Positions 43,144 to 54,542 of a DNA stretch of 64,000 nt are shown here, piece after piece; the first letter of the stretch is position 1; every line of letters starts with the position of its first letter. The notes under the pieces are model-generated. The model did no database searches and was not told the origin of the DNA. It saw nothing but the letters and a program-made list of their open reading frames with translations. The translations under genes and the position numbers were made by a program. Source of the DNA: Protula sp. h YS-2021 (taxonomy: Eukaryota; Annelida; Polychaeta; Sabellida; Serpulidae); contig OX457029.1 in NCBI GenBank assembly GCA_949752745.1, forward strand, positions 47,236,228 through 47,300,227, in the 5' to 3' direction.

Positions 43144-44171
43144 TTATTGCAAAAGTAAAGAAGCTGTTAATCGCATAACCGCTCTCCCAATAGGAGCAGT
43201 GATAATATTATGGGGTAGAGCTCTAGCAGTGTGTTGTGGTAATCCTCTTTGTGGGTCCAAGGATAAGCACACCACAGGTTGTCGAGGACCACTCCAAATC
43301 CTGTAGATTATGCCGCATCTGTGTACAGTCGTATGGTCTCGGAACTGACATAACATTGGTTATTCCATTGAATTGGCTGAAAAACAACACCCATGCTCTC
43401 AAATCTTTCCTTGCATCCTCTGTGATACGTACGAAATGATACTGTTTGGTTACCCCGACAACAAAGCGATAGAGACGGTGTGGAAAGATCCGGTCTGGCT
43501 TTATCACGCGGCATCAGAAGTTGAGGAAACCAACTGTATTTCGTGCAGTCTTGCTTTTCGCTTTCGAGTCAAGGAGATCAGGTCCCTTCTCTCGTGCACC
43601 TTTTTGTCTGGGAGACGCGCGATCGTGTCAATTTGGATGCCATGGAGGGTAACCGCTGTGGTGGGTAGGACGTTTTTTCGGTATTGATTGGAATGTTTAA
43701 CTTGTCGCACAGAGATAAGAATGTCTGTAAAACATTTCGGAGTTGCAGGTGGGGAAAAACATGATATCATTCAGGATGTAAGAAACTGACATAATATTGA
43801 AATAAAGACAACACGTCCGTTGCTCACGATCAGCTTCAATGCATCGTCCGGTGACTGATATGATACGCCGCACATGTATTTTGGGATTTGACAGGTACTG
43901 GCATTCACACTGTTTTTACCTTTTGAAAAACTCAAATCGTGGATTAAAGGGTGGTTATCCAAGGGACCCGCAATGCTCCCTAACCATAGCTCTTTTTGCA
44001 GTTTTTCATTCGCCGGAACAAGATTTGATTCTGGGGTGTGCAATCTGTGTTCGGATGGCAGAGTCTTTACTGTGCAACATAAAACCCCGGGTAATACCCA
44101 TCATGAGGAATTTTTTCTTGTGACGTCATATCCCTTTAATAATTCATCCAACAGTGCAATATTTATGTTAC
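43144..44171 (-). pseudogene. RT/RNase H of the Ngaro-like element, internally deleted
   Basis: N-terminal RT sequence with LQKELWLGSIAGPLDNHPLI is at 44040-43870. The palm catalytic region is largely missing: the segment where YxDD should lie reads more like LND, at the junction near 43775. Frames then continue with LHGIQIDTIARLPDKKV, an ARKDLRAWVLFF-type linker and an RNase H start. The palm deletion rules out activity. Confidence 0.7.
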
Positions 44172-45811
44172 AGGGTATCTTTAATTTCAGGGTAAGTATA
44201 CTTACACTAGTGTAAGTATACTTGCAATGTAATGGTCAGGGTAAGTATACTTACACTGCAAAATTTTCAGTGTAAGTATACTGACACTGAAAATTGGGTG
44301 TGGAAAAATTAAAGATACCCTGAAATGATTGTTAAACATCGTGATGAGCAAATCCCCACCAATAGTGTTTTTAAATTGCAACTATACTTAAACGGTCGGG
44401 ACATGTGTTGTAATTATCACATCACAGGTGGTTTAATGTAACTAAAGAGCCATTGAAGGCACGTTACTGTAAATTGCAATTATACATAAAAGGTCCTCAC
44501 CTGATCTGTAATATCACATCACAGGTCTTTTAATGTAACAAAACACCTATTGAAGGCACATTGCGATTGTTAATTGAATTTTGTACTATAGTCTTTAATT
44601 ATTAAACCATAAGTAAATAATTGCAATTGAAGATTCATTAAAGGCATTTAATTTAAATAACTAGCTTGTGATAGCTTTGCAAAGAATGGAACCGGAGTTG
44701 AACTTTTCGTTCCCTTCCCTGTAGAACTGTAGAACAGAGCGTTGTAAATGCTGCAAAGCAAATGTGATGTGTAACTCGCGCTGCCATTCAAGTCTGACAT
44801 GTGGTAACAAAAATTAGTTGCAAAAGCAATTGAATAATTGCAACTGAATAAGATGTTAAGATTGTAAAAGTAATTACAGGAGGGCTTAGTTAATTGCAAT
44901 TGAATGAGATGCTAAACAATGTTATATTGATGAAAAGCATCTATTACTTTTGTGAATGTTATGTTAATAATGGTAGAATTCATATCGAATAAAATGTTAT
45001 TCACGATCTTTAGTATGATGTGAAGTTTAACATGATCATTGATTAGAACTCTGATGAGTTAATTGCTATTGCAAGATGTTATGTGTTGTGATATGACCCG
45101 TGATATAGAAATAAAACAAGCATGTCCAAGGACATGACCCAGCCGAGTTACCAAACAAGGAGAAAAACTCTGAAACGAATCATGTCAGGCCAAAAAATGA
45201 ACAACTTCGTTTCTGAACGTAGTTCCGCCATTTCGACAGTTTTTGGCGAACCGCAAATAAAAATAATACCCTCGTAGGCGAACCCCTGGAGAACATCCCT
45301 GCTTAATATCTAAACGATTGGTGTAAAACTGTAGGAGAAGTAGCATTTTAAAAATGGGTCAAAACGGGCACAAAAAGTTCCGCCATTTTGTCAGTTTTTC
45401 GCCAATCGTAAAAAAAGTAATAGCCAGGTGGGGGACCACCCAGGAAACATTCCTGGGTAATATCAAAACGATTGAAGGAGTAGCATTTTAAAGAAAAAGT
45501 TTAACATACGCACATACGCACACACACTCAAGCCCCTATAGTGATACGACTAACCCAGTCCGACATAGTGGGGTTGGTAAATAAAAGTTGAAATCACTCT
45601 TGGTGGTCAATATTTGCTCATCTTCATGGTTAACATTCATTTCAGGGTATCTTTAATTTTTTCACGCCTAATTTTCAGTGTAAGTATACTGACACTGAAA
45701 ATTTTCAGTGTAAGTATGCTTACCCTGACCATGTCAGGGCAAGTATACTTACACCAGTGTAAGTATACTTACCCTGAAATTAAAGATACCCTGTAACAGA
45801 AATTAAAGATA
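44172..45811. mobile_element. 1.6 kb non-autonomous transposon with ~160 bp inverted ends
   Basis: The left end (44172-44327) and the inverse of the right end (45644-45811) both start CAGGGTATCTTTAATTTCAG and continue with GTAAGTATACTTACAC repeats, including a palindrome around ACACTAGTGT. The right tip is duplicated (45792-45811). The interior is AT-rich and contains two diverged ~165 nt units around GTTCCGCCATTT (45224 and 45389). No transposase. It splits the Ngaro-like element between gag and RT. Confidence 0.75.
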
Positions 45812-46760
45812 CCCTGTAAGAGCGCAAAGTTTACTTTGAGGCACTTTTGCTGGTGTTACCTGTACTTTGGGCCGATGGTCTCGGTTGTTTGGTGCATAGT
45901 TTCCGGGGATGGGGGCTGCTGCAACATGTGGCTGTCGCGGCAGTTTGCGGTTTGACAGGTACTGGTGTTGAACTGGAAGCAGAATCCTCGGGGGTACTGG
46001 TGCGTTGAAGACTTTCCTATTTGGTAGAAAAGCATTGCGCATTGACGGAAATGGGGACGAAAAGATTGAAAATGCGCCCCTATGTATAGATTAATAAGGG
46101 GATTGTCCCAGGGAATCGGCGTTGTCACTCTTGCTCGTCGGAATGTTTCGTCATACACCCGCCAACCGTCAGAAAAGCGATGTAAGTGAGGAGCTGTGTC
46201 GTCTCCATCGGATGTGATTCGAGGTATACGGCGACATAAATATGCATGACATTCGTCCATTGTTCGATGATGGGCACGCCTTTCTTTTGGGGCCTCTGGA
46301 GTCCCGGCTCCTTGCGTGTGATGTTTTGTTGGTGATCCGGCAATAGCAGTGACACGTGTGGCTCCTGTTTTTTTACTTTTTCTTTTAGCATACTGGACAC
46401 ATTAGCTCCAATGGGGAGATCGCGTTAACATCCGAGGAGGAAATTGTACCTTGTGATGAATCGTCTGCCAAGATGTCCATAATTCCGCCACTTCGAGCAG
46501 AGGTGTCTACCGCTGAGCAACTGTCAGACAGATCCATCAGATCTGACGTCGCATTCGAGATCGACTCGCGGGTGCGCGGATGGTTGGCGAAGAACGAAGC
46601 TAACTGTTCGGAAACCGTTTTAGCTATTTCATGTCTTAACTCCTCTTTTGTCACGTATGCATCTGCTGATTCCGATCTTTGAGTCTCGGATCCCTTGTAT
46701 CCTTGCCCTTCTTTGACGGCTTTCTTCGGGGATGTTTTCCTGGCATGCTGAAATGTAAAT
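45812..46760 (-). pseudogene. Gag of the Ngaro-like element
   Basis: This comprises the overlapping frames 46654-46385, 46400-46125 and 46260-45856, with a possible start near 46756. It carries an EQWTNVMHIYVAVYLE block, a GWRVYDETFRR block and a Cys/His knuckle (GFCFQFNTSTCQTANCRDSH). The 3' end is cut by the transposon insertion at 45811. Confidence 0.7.
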
Positions 46761-47892
46761 CTGCTGTTGTAACCAAGGACAATGTGAATTACACATTATA
46801 CATTATTGCAATACATAAGTTTCGACATAATCACTTTCGTAATATACACTGTTGCATCGAGGAACATGTGTAACGAAATGCAAACAATTAACATCATAAA
46901 GAGTGCCGTAACAAAAAGGTAATGTCACTAAAATTGGCACAAAAACAGTATGTAACTCAAAATGAATTACCTGCCAGTGATTTTGAAATATATTTTTCGC
47001 TTATCAAAATCTAAATACTGACCTGGACAGAAGCAATATAGCAATGTATGAACAAGCACCAAAATAACTGTCGGCTGTCCTTAAAATTGATACTAAATAG
47101 TTTAAATGTAATCTTTTTTATTGAAGCGTCTTTTACATTGACGAAAATGCTGGAGCTGTTGTTTTGTTTGAGAAATGCTAACCGTTCGCACAGTTAGCGT
47201 CGGTTCAGAATGAAGCATTTGCTCGTGTGAAAATATAATCCTGGTATTCCGTTGGTTGTGTTGTCAGGGATAGACAGAGGAACATGGAATTGGATGAAAA
47301 TTGGGATTGCACATGGTTCAGATGAGACAAAGGATGTGGGAAAGCTAGGCCGTTTGCAAAAGAACCCATATGGGACGCAGCTTTTGATTGGCTGCCATGA
47401 AGCGCTCGGTCCTGGGATAAACATATAGATATAACTTATCAAAAGATTTATGGAATGCACATGTCCAGAATCAAACAAAGGATCTAGGCCACGCTGCAGG
47501 TGCGCGAAAATTGAAGTGTGAAATGTATGCTAGATAAAACAGAAAACAAACACAACACCAAGTGAAGTGGAACTCAGATTTTAAAAGAATAGCACATGTA
47601 CCCTACGAAGAGAGTATTACGCCGTGATGATAAAGTACAAGCTCGGACACTCAAAAAAGACAACCCAGTGTCTTAAAATTGTAAAATCTGAGAGCGAAGT
47701 CTAAAAAAAACAACCCAGTGTCTCAGAATAATTTTAAAATGTGACCACGTAGTCTCAAAAGACAACCGAGTGTCCTGAAAACTGGAGGGCTTCATTACTG
47801 GCGTATTTGTTCCGATCCCAAACAACCCATGCCTTACAAAACGAGTGGCCCTAAATAATAGAGCAAGATTGAAAGTCTTTGTTAGAAATAAA
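46761..47892. other. Interval between the two minus-strand YR elements
   Basis: No gene is recognised. At 47651-47790 three ~51 nt units repeat around CAACCCAGTGTCT (47661, 47711, 47763). Confidence 0.5.
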
Positions 47893-48494
47893 CTTAATTA
47901 TAGAATTAAACGAATACTTACCAAAATATGAAGTTTGATTCGGATTCTGTTATGGAAATTCCGTGAGGGAGTGGGAGACATGAGATAGAATGTTTAGCTT
48001 TCAGTAGTCATTCTTCAACGTTGACAACTTACTTGCTTAGGGAGTGGAAAGCATAATCCAGATATGCCTTAAAACCTCGTCCGTTTCTGTTAGGGGCGGG
48101 TTAATTTGCCTCACAAAGGGTGGGCATGTCTCCCACTTCCTCAAGGAATTTCCATAACAGAATCCGAATCAAACTTCATACTTAAGTAAGTATTCTTTTA
48201 TTCTATAATTCTGTTCTGGAAATTCCTTTTTCGGGATTATCGACACGAGACTTCAACGCATGAGAGTTGTCAACACAGCATGAATCAATGCAAAGGCATT
48301 TCCTAATTTATTGGTGTTAATGCCCTCGAGAACAATTCAATGAACAAAGAATATTCAGACGGCATGTCAAGTGTATTCTACCATATTATTATAATTAGAA
48401 GCCACATAGTGATGTCAATGCACTCTCAATATAATAAAATATAATAATAAATATAATGTTAAAAAGTTCCTGTAATAGTTGCAATACTACAGGT

Positions 48495-49357
48495 TCAATA
48501 CTTATTACGATTTACCCTCCCCTTCCCTCCAGTATTTTGCAAGGATTTGGCAAAATTGCTATCAGACATAAGAGGTTTGCTATAAAACCTTGAGAAAGTA
48601 GTATGAGATCTCCAACCTGCTGCTCTCATAATGGTTCTAAAACTGGCAACCCTAGACGCTGCTGAAGCAGAAGCACCTCTTGCACTAGCAGACTTGAACT
48701 TTTTAATATGTACCCCATATATGTACAATTGAGTCTTGATCCAGCAAGCTATTGTTGCTTTAGAAACACACTTGTGTTGTTTTTCTATACAATATGAATA
48801 GCCTCCACTCTTCATCCCTAAAGACTTTGCACTCTTTTATCAGATAAAATTACAGTTAATAAGACTGTTTTCAAAGTGAGCTGTTTTAGCAATAACATTT
48901 TTGCAGGATAAGATTTACTTAATTTCTTAAGCACATCATTAGCCTCCAAAATAAACGTGTATCTGGGTAAACTGGGTTTGATGTTAAAAATTCCTTTCAT
49001 GAACCGACACGTAAGTGGATCATTACCCTCAGGGATCCCATCTACATAAAGTAACGTACTGATAGCGCTTCTTGCGGTATTTAACCCACTCTTATGTAAT
49101 TCATAAAGAAAATCTAACACGGTCCCTATATCGGTATTAAAGGGATCTTTAAACCGTTCCTCACAATACTTTTCCCATCGACGGAGAAAAGTTCTATATT
49201 GTTCTCTGGTTGACTTTCTCCAAGACTGCATGATGATTTTTCGAGCCTGTCTCGAAATGAACGGATGTTGCAAGTTGAACCTGATATCTGCGAAATCTTG
49301 CCTTGATGTTCTCGGCGTCCGCCGTGACTGGACTGGCCACCGCCTTTCCTTTCGCAA
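48495..49357 (-). pseudogene. Tyrosine recombinase of the DIRS-like element, broken
   Basis: 49357-48818 carries the N-terminal domain (SWRKSTREQYRTFLRRWEKY) and reaches the region of the first catalytic Arg (LSDKRVQSL). 48815-48495 continues with SASARGASASAASRVASF, RAAGWRSHTTFSRFYSK, where the second Arg, a Gly-Trp and the Tyr nucleophile are readable. A stop or frameshift at ~48816 separates the parts, and the HxxR His is not obvious. Confidence 0.75.
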
Positions 49358-51339
49358 AAAAAAAAGAATTATCAGTCAGCATATTGACTAACTTAGCGAA
49401 CCAATACTCCCTTGTCCACAAAGGAACTACCAAAACAAGATTGTATTTTTCCTGTTGCACCTTTTGCAAAACTCTTAAAATGATGGAAAAAGGAGGAAAT
49501 GCATAGCCAGTAATCGTATTGCAATGAGAACTAAATAACAGAGGCCATGGGGTCGGGGTACCAGGAAGCATAATTGTCTAGTTTCCTATTGATTCTTGAA
49601 GCAAACAGATCAAAATTCAACTTTGGGTAAATTGTTTTGATTTTGGAAAACTGGGAATCTACCCTCGACCACTCTGTATTAGGAATAAGCGTGCGAGACA
49701 ATTTATCAGCTTCAACATTCATAACTCCTGGAATAAAGGAGGGAATAATATACATATCCCTTTTTATCGCCTGTAACCAAATATCTCTAGAAATTCGATG
49801 ACAATTCTGAATTTTCCTCCTTTGGTTTTTCAAATAAGAAACAGTGATTGAATTGACTAAACAAATTTTCAAAACCAGATTGTCCTTATTTGAAAAGAAA
49901 CTCAGAAGAGAGTAGTATACCGCCAACAACTCTTTCAAGTTTATGTGTGAGTTATCTTCGTCTGGATTCCACTGACCCTTTGTCTGCAAAACAATTGCTT
50001 TTTTATCTGGCACCAATAACTGACCACCCATCCAAGACTAAAGACATCCATTTTCAAAATAAAATCCGGATTATTTTATAGTTATGCCAACAAAAGAGTT
50101 ATTCAGGTTATCCAAGAACCAGTGCAGATCTCGTCTAGCTTAAGAAGATATTTTCATGGAAGGTTCATAGTTACCCGGTTGAAGCTTCAGTGCAAAGGAT
50201 TTCTCAATATCTAATTGTCTGTAAGAGTTTTGCATTTTGTACTCCAGGGAAAGGTGCGTCCAATTTTCCTACGAGTTCCGCGATGCTTTGAATTGTGTGG
50301 TTATTTCGTTGCAAACATTGGGTTATAAGTTCCTTAACTTTTACTATTTTTTCCTTGGTTGGTCTCACTGTCGTGTTAATTGTATTCAACACAAAACCAA
50401 GATATGTTAAAACTTGAGTCAATCATTAAACTGACTTTTCATAATTCACTACAAATCCAGCCTTGGTACTATTATTTTCAAAACATTTCTGAAAAGAGGT
50501 TTCAATGAGAAAGCTATCATCAATATAATAAGACTTTAGTTCTCTTAAGTAGTCAAACAAAGTTTTGGAAATTTTTGTGAAAGCCGGCGGCCCTCACGAA
50601 AGTCCATTGAGTAAAACTAGGAATTGGTAATTCTGATCCTTGAAATAAAATCGAAGAAATTTTTGATCGAATTCCCTAATAGGTACAGAGGAGTAAGCAT
50701 CCGAAAAATCTACGGAAACCGTGCATGCATCTTTAGAAATAAGGAGTATTGCGGTGTGCAAGTTATGTAAAAAAATGTTTCGTTTCTACATTCTCATTAA
50801 AAACTTTTAAGCTGAGAACGAGTCGTATGCTACCATTTTTCTTTGGTCTTATAAAAATGTTTGAAACAAATTATCCTCTTGTGATGTATCATCAATTGGA
50901 ATAATTACTCCCTTTTTAATCATTTTTGCAGTTAAATTTCTATCATTTGTTCTTCGCTATGATTGAATTTGATTTTTAATCCCGAAACCGAGTTCAGAAC
51001 CAAAGGATCTTTGGTGAAGTTGTTCCAATATTGTGCATGAATTTTTAACTGGCCCGCAAGAAAATTATTCTGATTTCTTTTACAAATTTCTTCAAGATAT
51101 TTTAACATTTCGTATGGGTTTTCAAACCTGCTAATTTTGGCGGTTGATTTCTGTATTTGTTTAATTTCTTTGGCCCCTGATAGTTCTGCTGCTGGTTTTG
51201 ATTTGGGTATCTGGGCCTGTAGGATCCGCTTCCTAGGCTTGCGGGTGCTCCCTGCCTCTTTGGTATAAAAAAGGCTTTGCCCTGTATGGTCGGGACCTTT
51301 GATCTTTCTTTGTTGAAGATACGATTTTGTGAGATTCAT
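49194..51339 (-). pseudogene. RT / RNase H of the DIRS-like element, broken
   Basis: The N-terminal RT entry AGQLKIHAQYWNNFTKDPL is near 51060-51000. The catalytic box YIDDSFLIE is near 50520, followed by YLGFVLNTINTTVRPTKEK. The RNase H frame 50031-49531 has NLKELLAVYYSL, but LVNSITVSYL replaces the usual catalytic Asp by Val. Beyond it, FDLFASRINRKLDNY corresponds to the MT-like region of DIRS elements. Several stops and frameshifts occur between 50204 and 50930. Confidence 0.8.
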
Positions 51340-51460
51340 CAGTACCTTTTAAAGCTTCAGCCGAATTTTCGCCGAAAAACTGTTTGTCATACGTATGTTT
51401 TGTGCACAGAGACCTATATTTTGGATGCAAGTTGTACTTTATTTGCTGTTCACAGATCAC
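51233..51460 (-). pseudogene. Gag C-terminal fragment of the DIRS-like element
   Basis: A basic frame with GENSAEALKGTDESHKIV, next to and partly overlapping the RT frame as in DIRS elements. Assigned from position and composition. Confidence 0.5.
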
Positions 51461-51655
51461 AGCAACAATTTTGTCGAAGGAGAGAGATATTTGCAGAGTA
51501 CTGAAACAAATTCTTGCTTAATGCCCTTTTGATTCTGTAGCAGAAAATCTAACGCTCAAAAATTTGCAACCGCGCTAGCACAAATGTTCGTTTGTACCGC
51601 TTTTAGCCAGAAATCTCTTTCCTTCAGGTATTCCGGTAAATTTCGATATATTTCT

Positions 51656-51722
51656 GAATTCATATCTTTACCGGAAAGTTTCTCAGTATTACTGAGAAAC
51701 TTTCCGGTAAAGATATGAATTC
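51656..51722. repeat. Perfect 33 bp inverted repeat with 1 nt centre
   Basis: 51656-51688 (starts GAATTCATATCTTTACCGG) is exactly complementary to 51690-51722 around a single T at 51689. It lies within the gag region of the DIRS-like element and is probably a late template-switch event. Confidence 0.95.
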
Positions 51723-51792
51723 TGCATATCTTTCCTTGAGTTTCTTAATGTAGTCAGAGTCACAACCAGTTGTCTACGAAATGCTCAGACTC

Positions 51793-52381
51793 ACAATCAA
51801 GGGGCAGACCTTTTAACCCTTTCTGAACACCTCATTTATAATTGCATCTATATCAAAATGGGTTGGGTTTTGATCCGGGTTAGGCAAAAAGGAGCATGTG
51901 GATAAATCATGAACCTTGCGGTTCATTTGCTCCGGTTCGAGGAACTGGGGGTCTCTTTGGAGATATTCCTAAAAGAAAAGCAATTCTTGGTGTTGTTATT
52001 TTCATCGGGAATTTGTTCTGAGGAATTCAAAATCTCCCCTTCCTCAGTGGCCACAGAGGGTCGCAAGCAAAACGATACGTTTTCATCCGTAGGCTTTGAC
52101 AAGGCCTCAGGTACTTTCCTCAGGTTACCATCTCCATGAACCTCCTCGGAATGTGCCAGAAACGATCTGTCAAAAGTATTTTCTCTGGATCTCTCGCTAG
52201 ATTGAGATCGATTTGAGGAGGAACGTCTTCTCTCCACTGATTTCTCGCGAGACTAATGTCTTGATTTTGACTTTTTTATGTTTTGATTTGTATTTTGATT
52301 TCCTGCTGTGTCTGGACAGGGAGCTATCTCTTTTTCTCTTGACATTAGATCTCTCTGGTCTATTGAAAAAGCCAGACACTG
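51793..52381 (-). repeat. Direct duplication, copy 1 (gag segment)
   Basis: ~589 bp almost identical to 53884-54475. The minus frame 52237-51923 encodes a Ser/Arg-rich gag segment (RRRSSSNRSQSSERSREN). The copies diverge abruptly at both ends. Confidence 0.9.
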
Positions 52382-52685
52382 AACGAGTGCACTCTGAAAT
52401 TTCATCGATCGGTTTCCTCCACGCTCTGAACGAGTGCACTCTAAAATTTATCAATCGGTTTTCCCCACACTCTGTACACATGTACTTATGCTGTGTGTGT
52501 GTGTGTGGTTACTGTAATGGGAAACCATTGAAATATGACTAATTAAATATTATCATAATAATAATAATAATTTTAAAAAAAAGTCACAGTCACATAATGT
52601 CACAGAGTCACATGATGTCACAGTCACATGTTGTCACAAAATGTCACAGAGTCATAAAAGTGAACAAAAACCAGAAAAAAGTTTG

Positions 52686-52759
52686 CCCCAATGTGGGATC
52701 GATCCCACAACTCTCAGGTTGCTAGCCGTCTACTCTTCCAAGTGAGCTATCACGGCTTG
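52686..52759 (-). tRNA. tRNA-like module (probably a pseudo-tRNA in a repeat)
   Basis: Reads with A box TAGCTCACTTGG and B box GGGATCGATCCC on the minus strand. The anticodon arm is not regular. Part of block A, so a repeat component rather than a working tRNA. Confidence 0.45.
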
Positions 52760-52914
52760 TCTGTTAAACGATCTGATAATGACATACATGCGTTAGACTA
52801 ATTATGTTCACATAGCAATTACATAGTCATATAGCTATATGATGTTACATAGTCACATAGTGTCACATGATATCACATGATGTTACATAGTGTTACATTA
52901 TGTTACACAGTGTT

Positions 52915-53078
52915 ATGTCCTGGTCCGGGGGGGGGGTCCGATACATGCCATGTCTTGGTCCGGGGGGGGAGTCCGATACATGTCATGTCTTGGTCCTGGG
53001 GGGGGTCCGATTCATGTCATGTCTTGGTCCTGGGGAGGGGTCCGATTCATGTCATGTCTTGGTCCTGGGGGGGGGGGG
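52915..53078 (+). repeat. G-rich ~36 bp minisatellite
   Basis: About five units of CATGTCTTGGTCC followed by 6-10 G, with TCCGAT. Multiple G-runs on one strand could form G-quadruplexes. Confidence 0.85.
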
Positions 53079-53142
53079 TTTCCAAGATTGAGGACCGGGG
53101 AGGGAGTGTTCTAAGATTGAGGACCCAGGATATGAAAGTGAT

Positions 53143-53219
53143 GCCCGAGGGCGGGTTCGATCCACCGACCTTCAGATCATGGGTCCGCTTACGGGTCTAC
53201 CAACTGAGCCATTCAGGCT
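53143..53219 (-). tRNA. tRNA-like module resembling tRNA-Met
   Basis: On the minus strand a GCCTGA/TCGGGC acceptor-type pairing, TGGCTCAGTTGGTAGA as A box, a CCCATGA loop with CAT at the anticodon place and a T arm GGTGG-ATCGAAC-CCGCC can be drawn. An extra ~6 nt sits after the D arm. Likely a tRNA-derived repeat. Confidence 0.45.
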
Positions 53220-53403
53220 AGAAGGTTAATGAGCAGGAAAATATTCCTCATATGCGGTTGGAATCACATCACACATGATTGACAGGTCATGTGACCAATG
53301 ATGATTGACAGGTCACGTGACTAATGACGTGATGATGATTGACAGGCGACTTAGGGTTATCCTGCTTAGGACTGTCTTAACATGCAATAACATCATAATA
53401 ACG

Positions 53404-53838
53404 TCATGATGACGTCATGATGACGTCATTATAACGTCATGATGATGATGACGTCATTATAACGTCATCATGACGTCATTCAACGGGCGCGCTCTTTCGA
53501 TTACCTGTTTCAGAACACCCATGCGGATTCGAAAACAATAACGTCACTGTTTTCGGAGCCCCATGGGGCTCCGAAAACACCTCGTGACGTCATTATGACG
53601 TCACTTCCTGTTTTCGGAGCCCCACTTTTATCCTGCTGAAAATCCCATTCCTTCTCAAATTTATTGATCGTTCCCACGCTCTGAACGAGTGCACTCTAAA
53701 ATTTATCGATCGGTTTTCCCCCACACTCTGTACGAGTGCACTCTGAAATTTATCGATCGGTTTTTCCCCACAGTGACGTCATTATGACGTCACTGTTTTA
53801 GAAACCCCATGGGGCTTCTAAAACACCTCCTGACGTCA
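53404..53838. promoter_or_regulatory. Nine TGACGTCA (CRE-type) palindromes
   Basis: Exact TGACGTCA occurs at 53410, 53421, 53449, 53471, 53585, 53596, 53774, 53785 and 53831. This is the consensus for CREB/ATF dimers. Whether it is regulatory or only part of a repeat is unknown; the sites are seen directly. Confidence 0.7.
53549..53824. repeat. Two 30 nt palindromes in a duplicated ~225 bp segment
   Basis: 53549-53578 is a perfect palindrome centred on CCATGG (GTTTTCGGAGCCCCA and its complement). 53795-53824 is a homologous palindrome with one mismatch. Each is followed by two TGACGTCA sites and TTCCTGTTTT. Confidence 0.85.
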
Positions 53839-53883
53839 TTATGATGTCACTTCCTGTTTTAGAAGCCCCACTTTTACCCTACT

Positions 53884-54542
53884 TACAATCAAGGGACAGA
53901 CCTTTTAACCCTTTCTGAACACCTCATTTATAATTGCATCTATATCAAAATGGGTTGGGTTTTGATCCGGGTTAGGCAAAAAGGAGCATGTGGATAAATC
54001 ATGAACCTTGCGGTTCATTTGCTCCGGTTCGAGGAACTGGGGGTCTCTTTGGAGATATTCCTAAAAGAAAAGCAATTCTTGGTGTTGTTATTTTCATCGG
54101 GCATTTGTTCTGAGGAATTCAAAATCTCCCCTTCCTCAGTGGCCACAGAGGGTCGCAAGCAAAACGATACGTTTTCATCCGTAGGCTTTGACAAGGCCTC
54201 AGGTACTTTCCTCAGGTTATCATCTCCATGAACCTCCTCGGAATGTGCCAGAAACGATCTGTCAAAAGTATTTTCTCTGGATCTCTCGCTAGATTGAGAT
54301 CGATTTGAGGAGGAACGTCTTCTCTCCACTGATTTCTCGCGAGAGTAATGTCTTGATTTTGACTTTTTTATATTTTGATTTGTTTTTTGATTTCCTGCTG
54401 TGTCTGGACAGGGAGCTATCTCTTTTCCTCTTGACATTAGATCTCTCTGGTCTATTAAAAAAGCCAGACACTGGCTAAGTGATAATTTGTTTATACCGAA
54501 TATATAATGGCCAGACACTGGCTCGAAATTATAGCTAGACAC
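53884..54542 (-). repeat. Direct duplication, copy 2, with gag ORF 54542-54015
   Basis: The duplicated part is 53884-54475. The minus frame 54542-54015 (175 codons) is open through it and continues upstream into unique DNA, so this copy is the one still joined to the element's 5' side. Differences from copy 1 are scattered single bases, e.g. Asp for Gly in HGDDNLRK. Confidence 0.85.

Larger units (their letters stand above)
42120..46760 (-). mobile_element. Degraded Ngaro-like YR retrotransposon, minus strand
   Basis: In minus-strand order it has gag (46760-45812), an inserted DNA transposon (45811-44172), RT/RNase H (44171-43144) and a tyrosine recombinase (43090-42120). Gag, RT and recombinase resemble the YR retrotransposons of invertebrates with a CCHC-type gag, which I place nearest Ngaro; the exact clade is inference. 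Terminal repeats were not found. All genes have frameshifts, stops or deletions. Confidence 0.7.
52382..53883 (-). repeat. Composite repeat block A
   Basis: The block is inserted between the two gag copies. In order it holds ACGAGTGCACTCTAAAATTTA units, a (GT)n tract, TGTGACATTA-type arrays, a tRNA-like module (52686-52759), more arrays, a G-rich minisatellite (52915-53078), a second tRNA-like module (53143-53219), TGATTGACAGGTCACGTGA units, a TGACGTCA cluster and two CCCATGGGG hairpins. The same order recurs reverse-complemented at 57600-59265. Confidence 0.8.
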
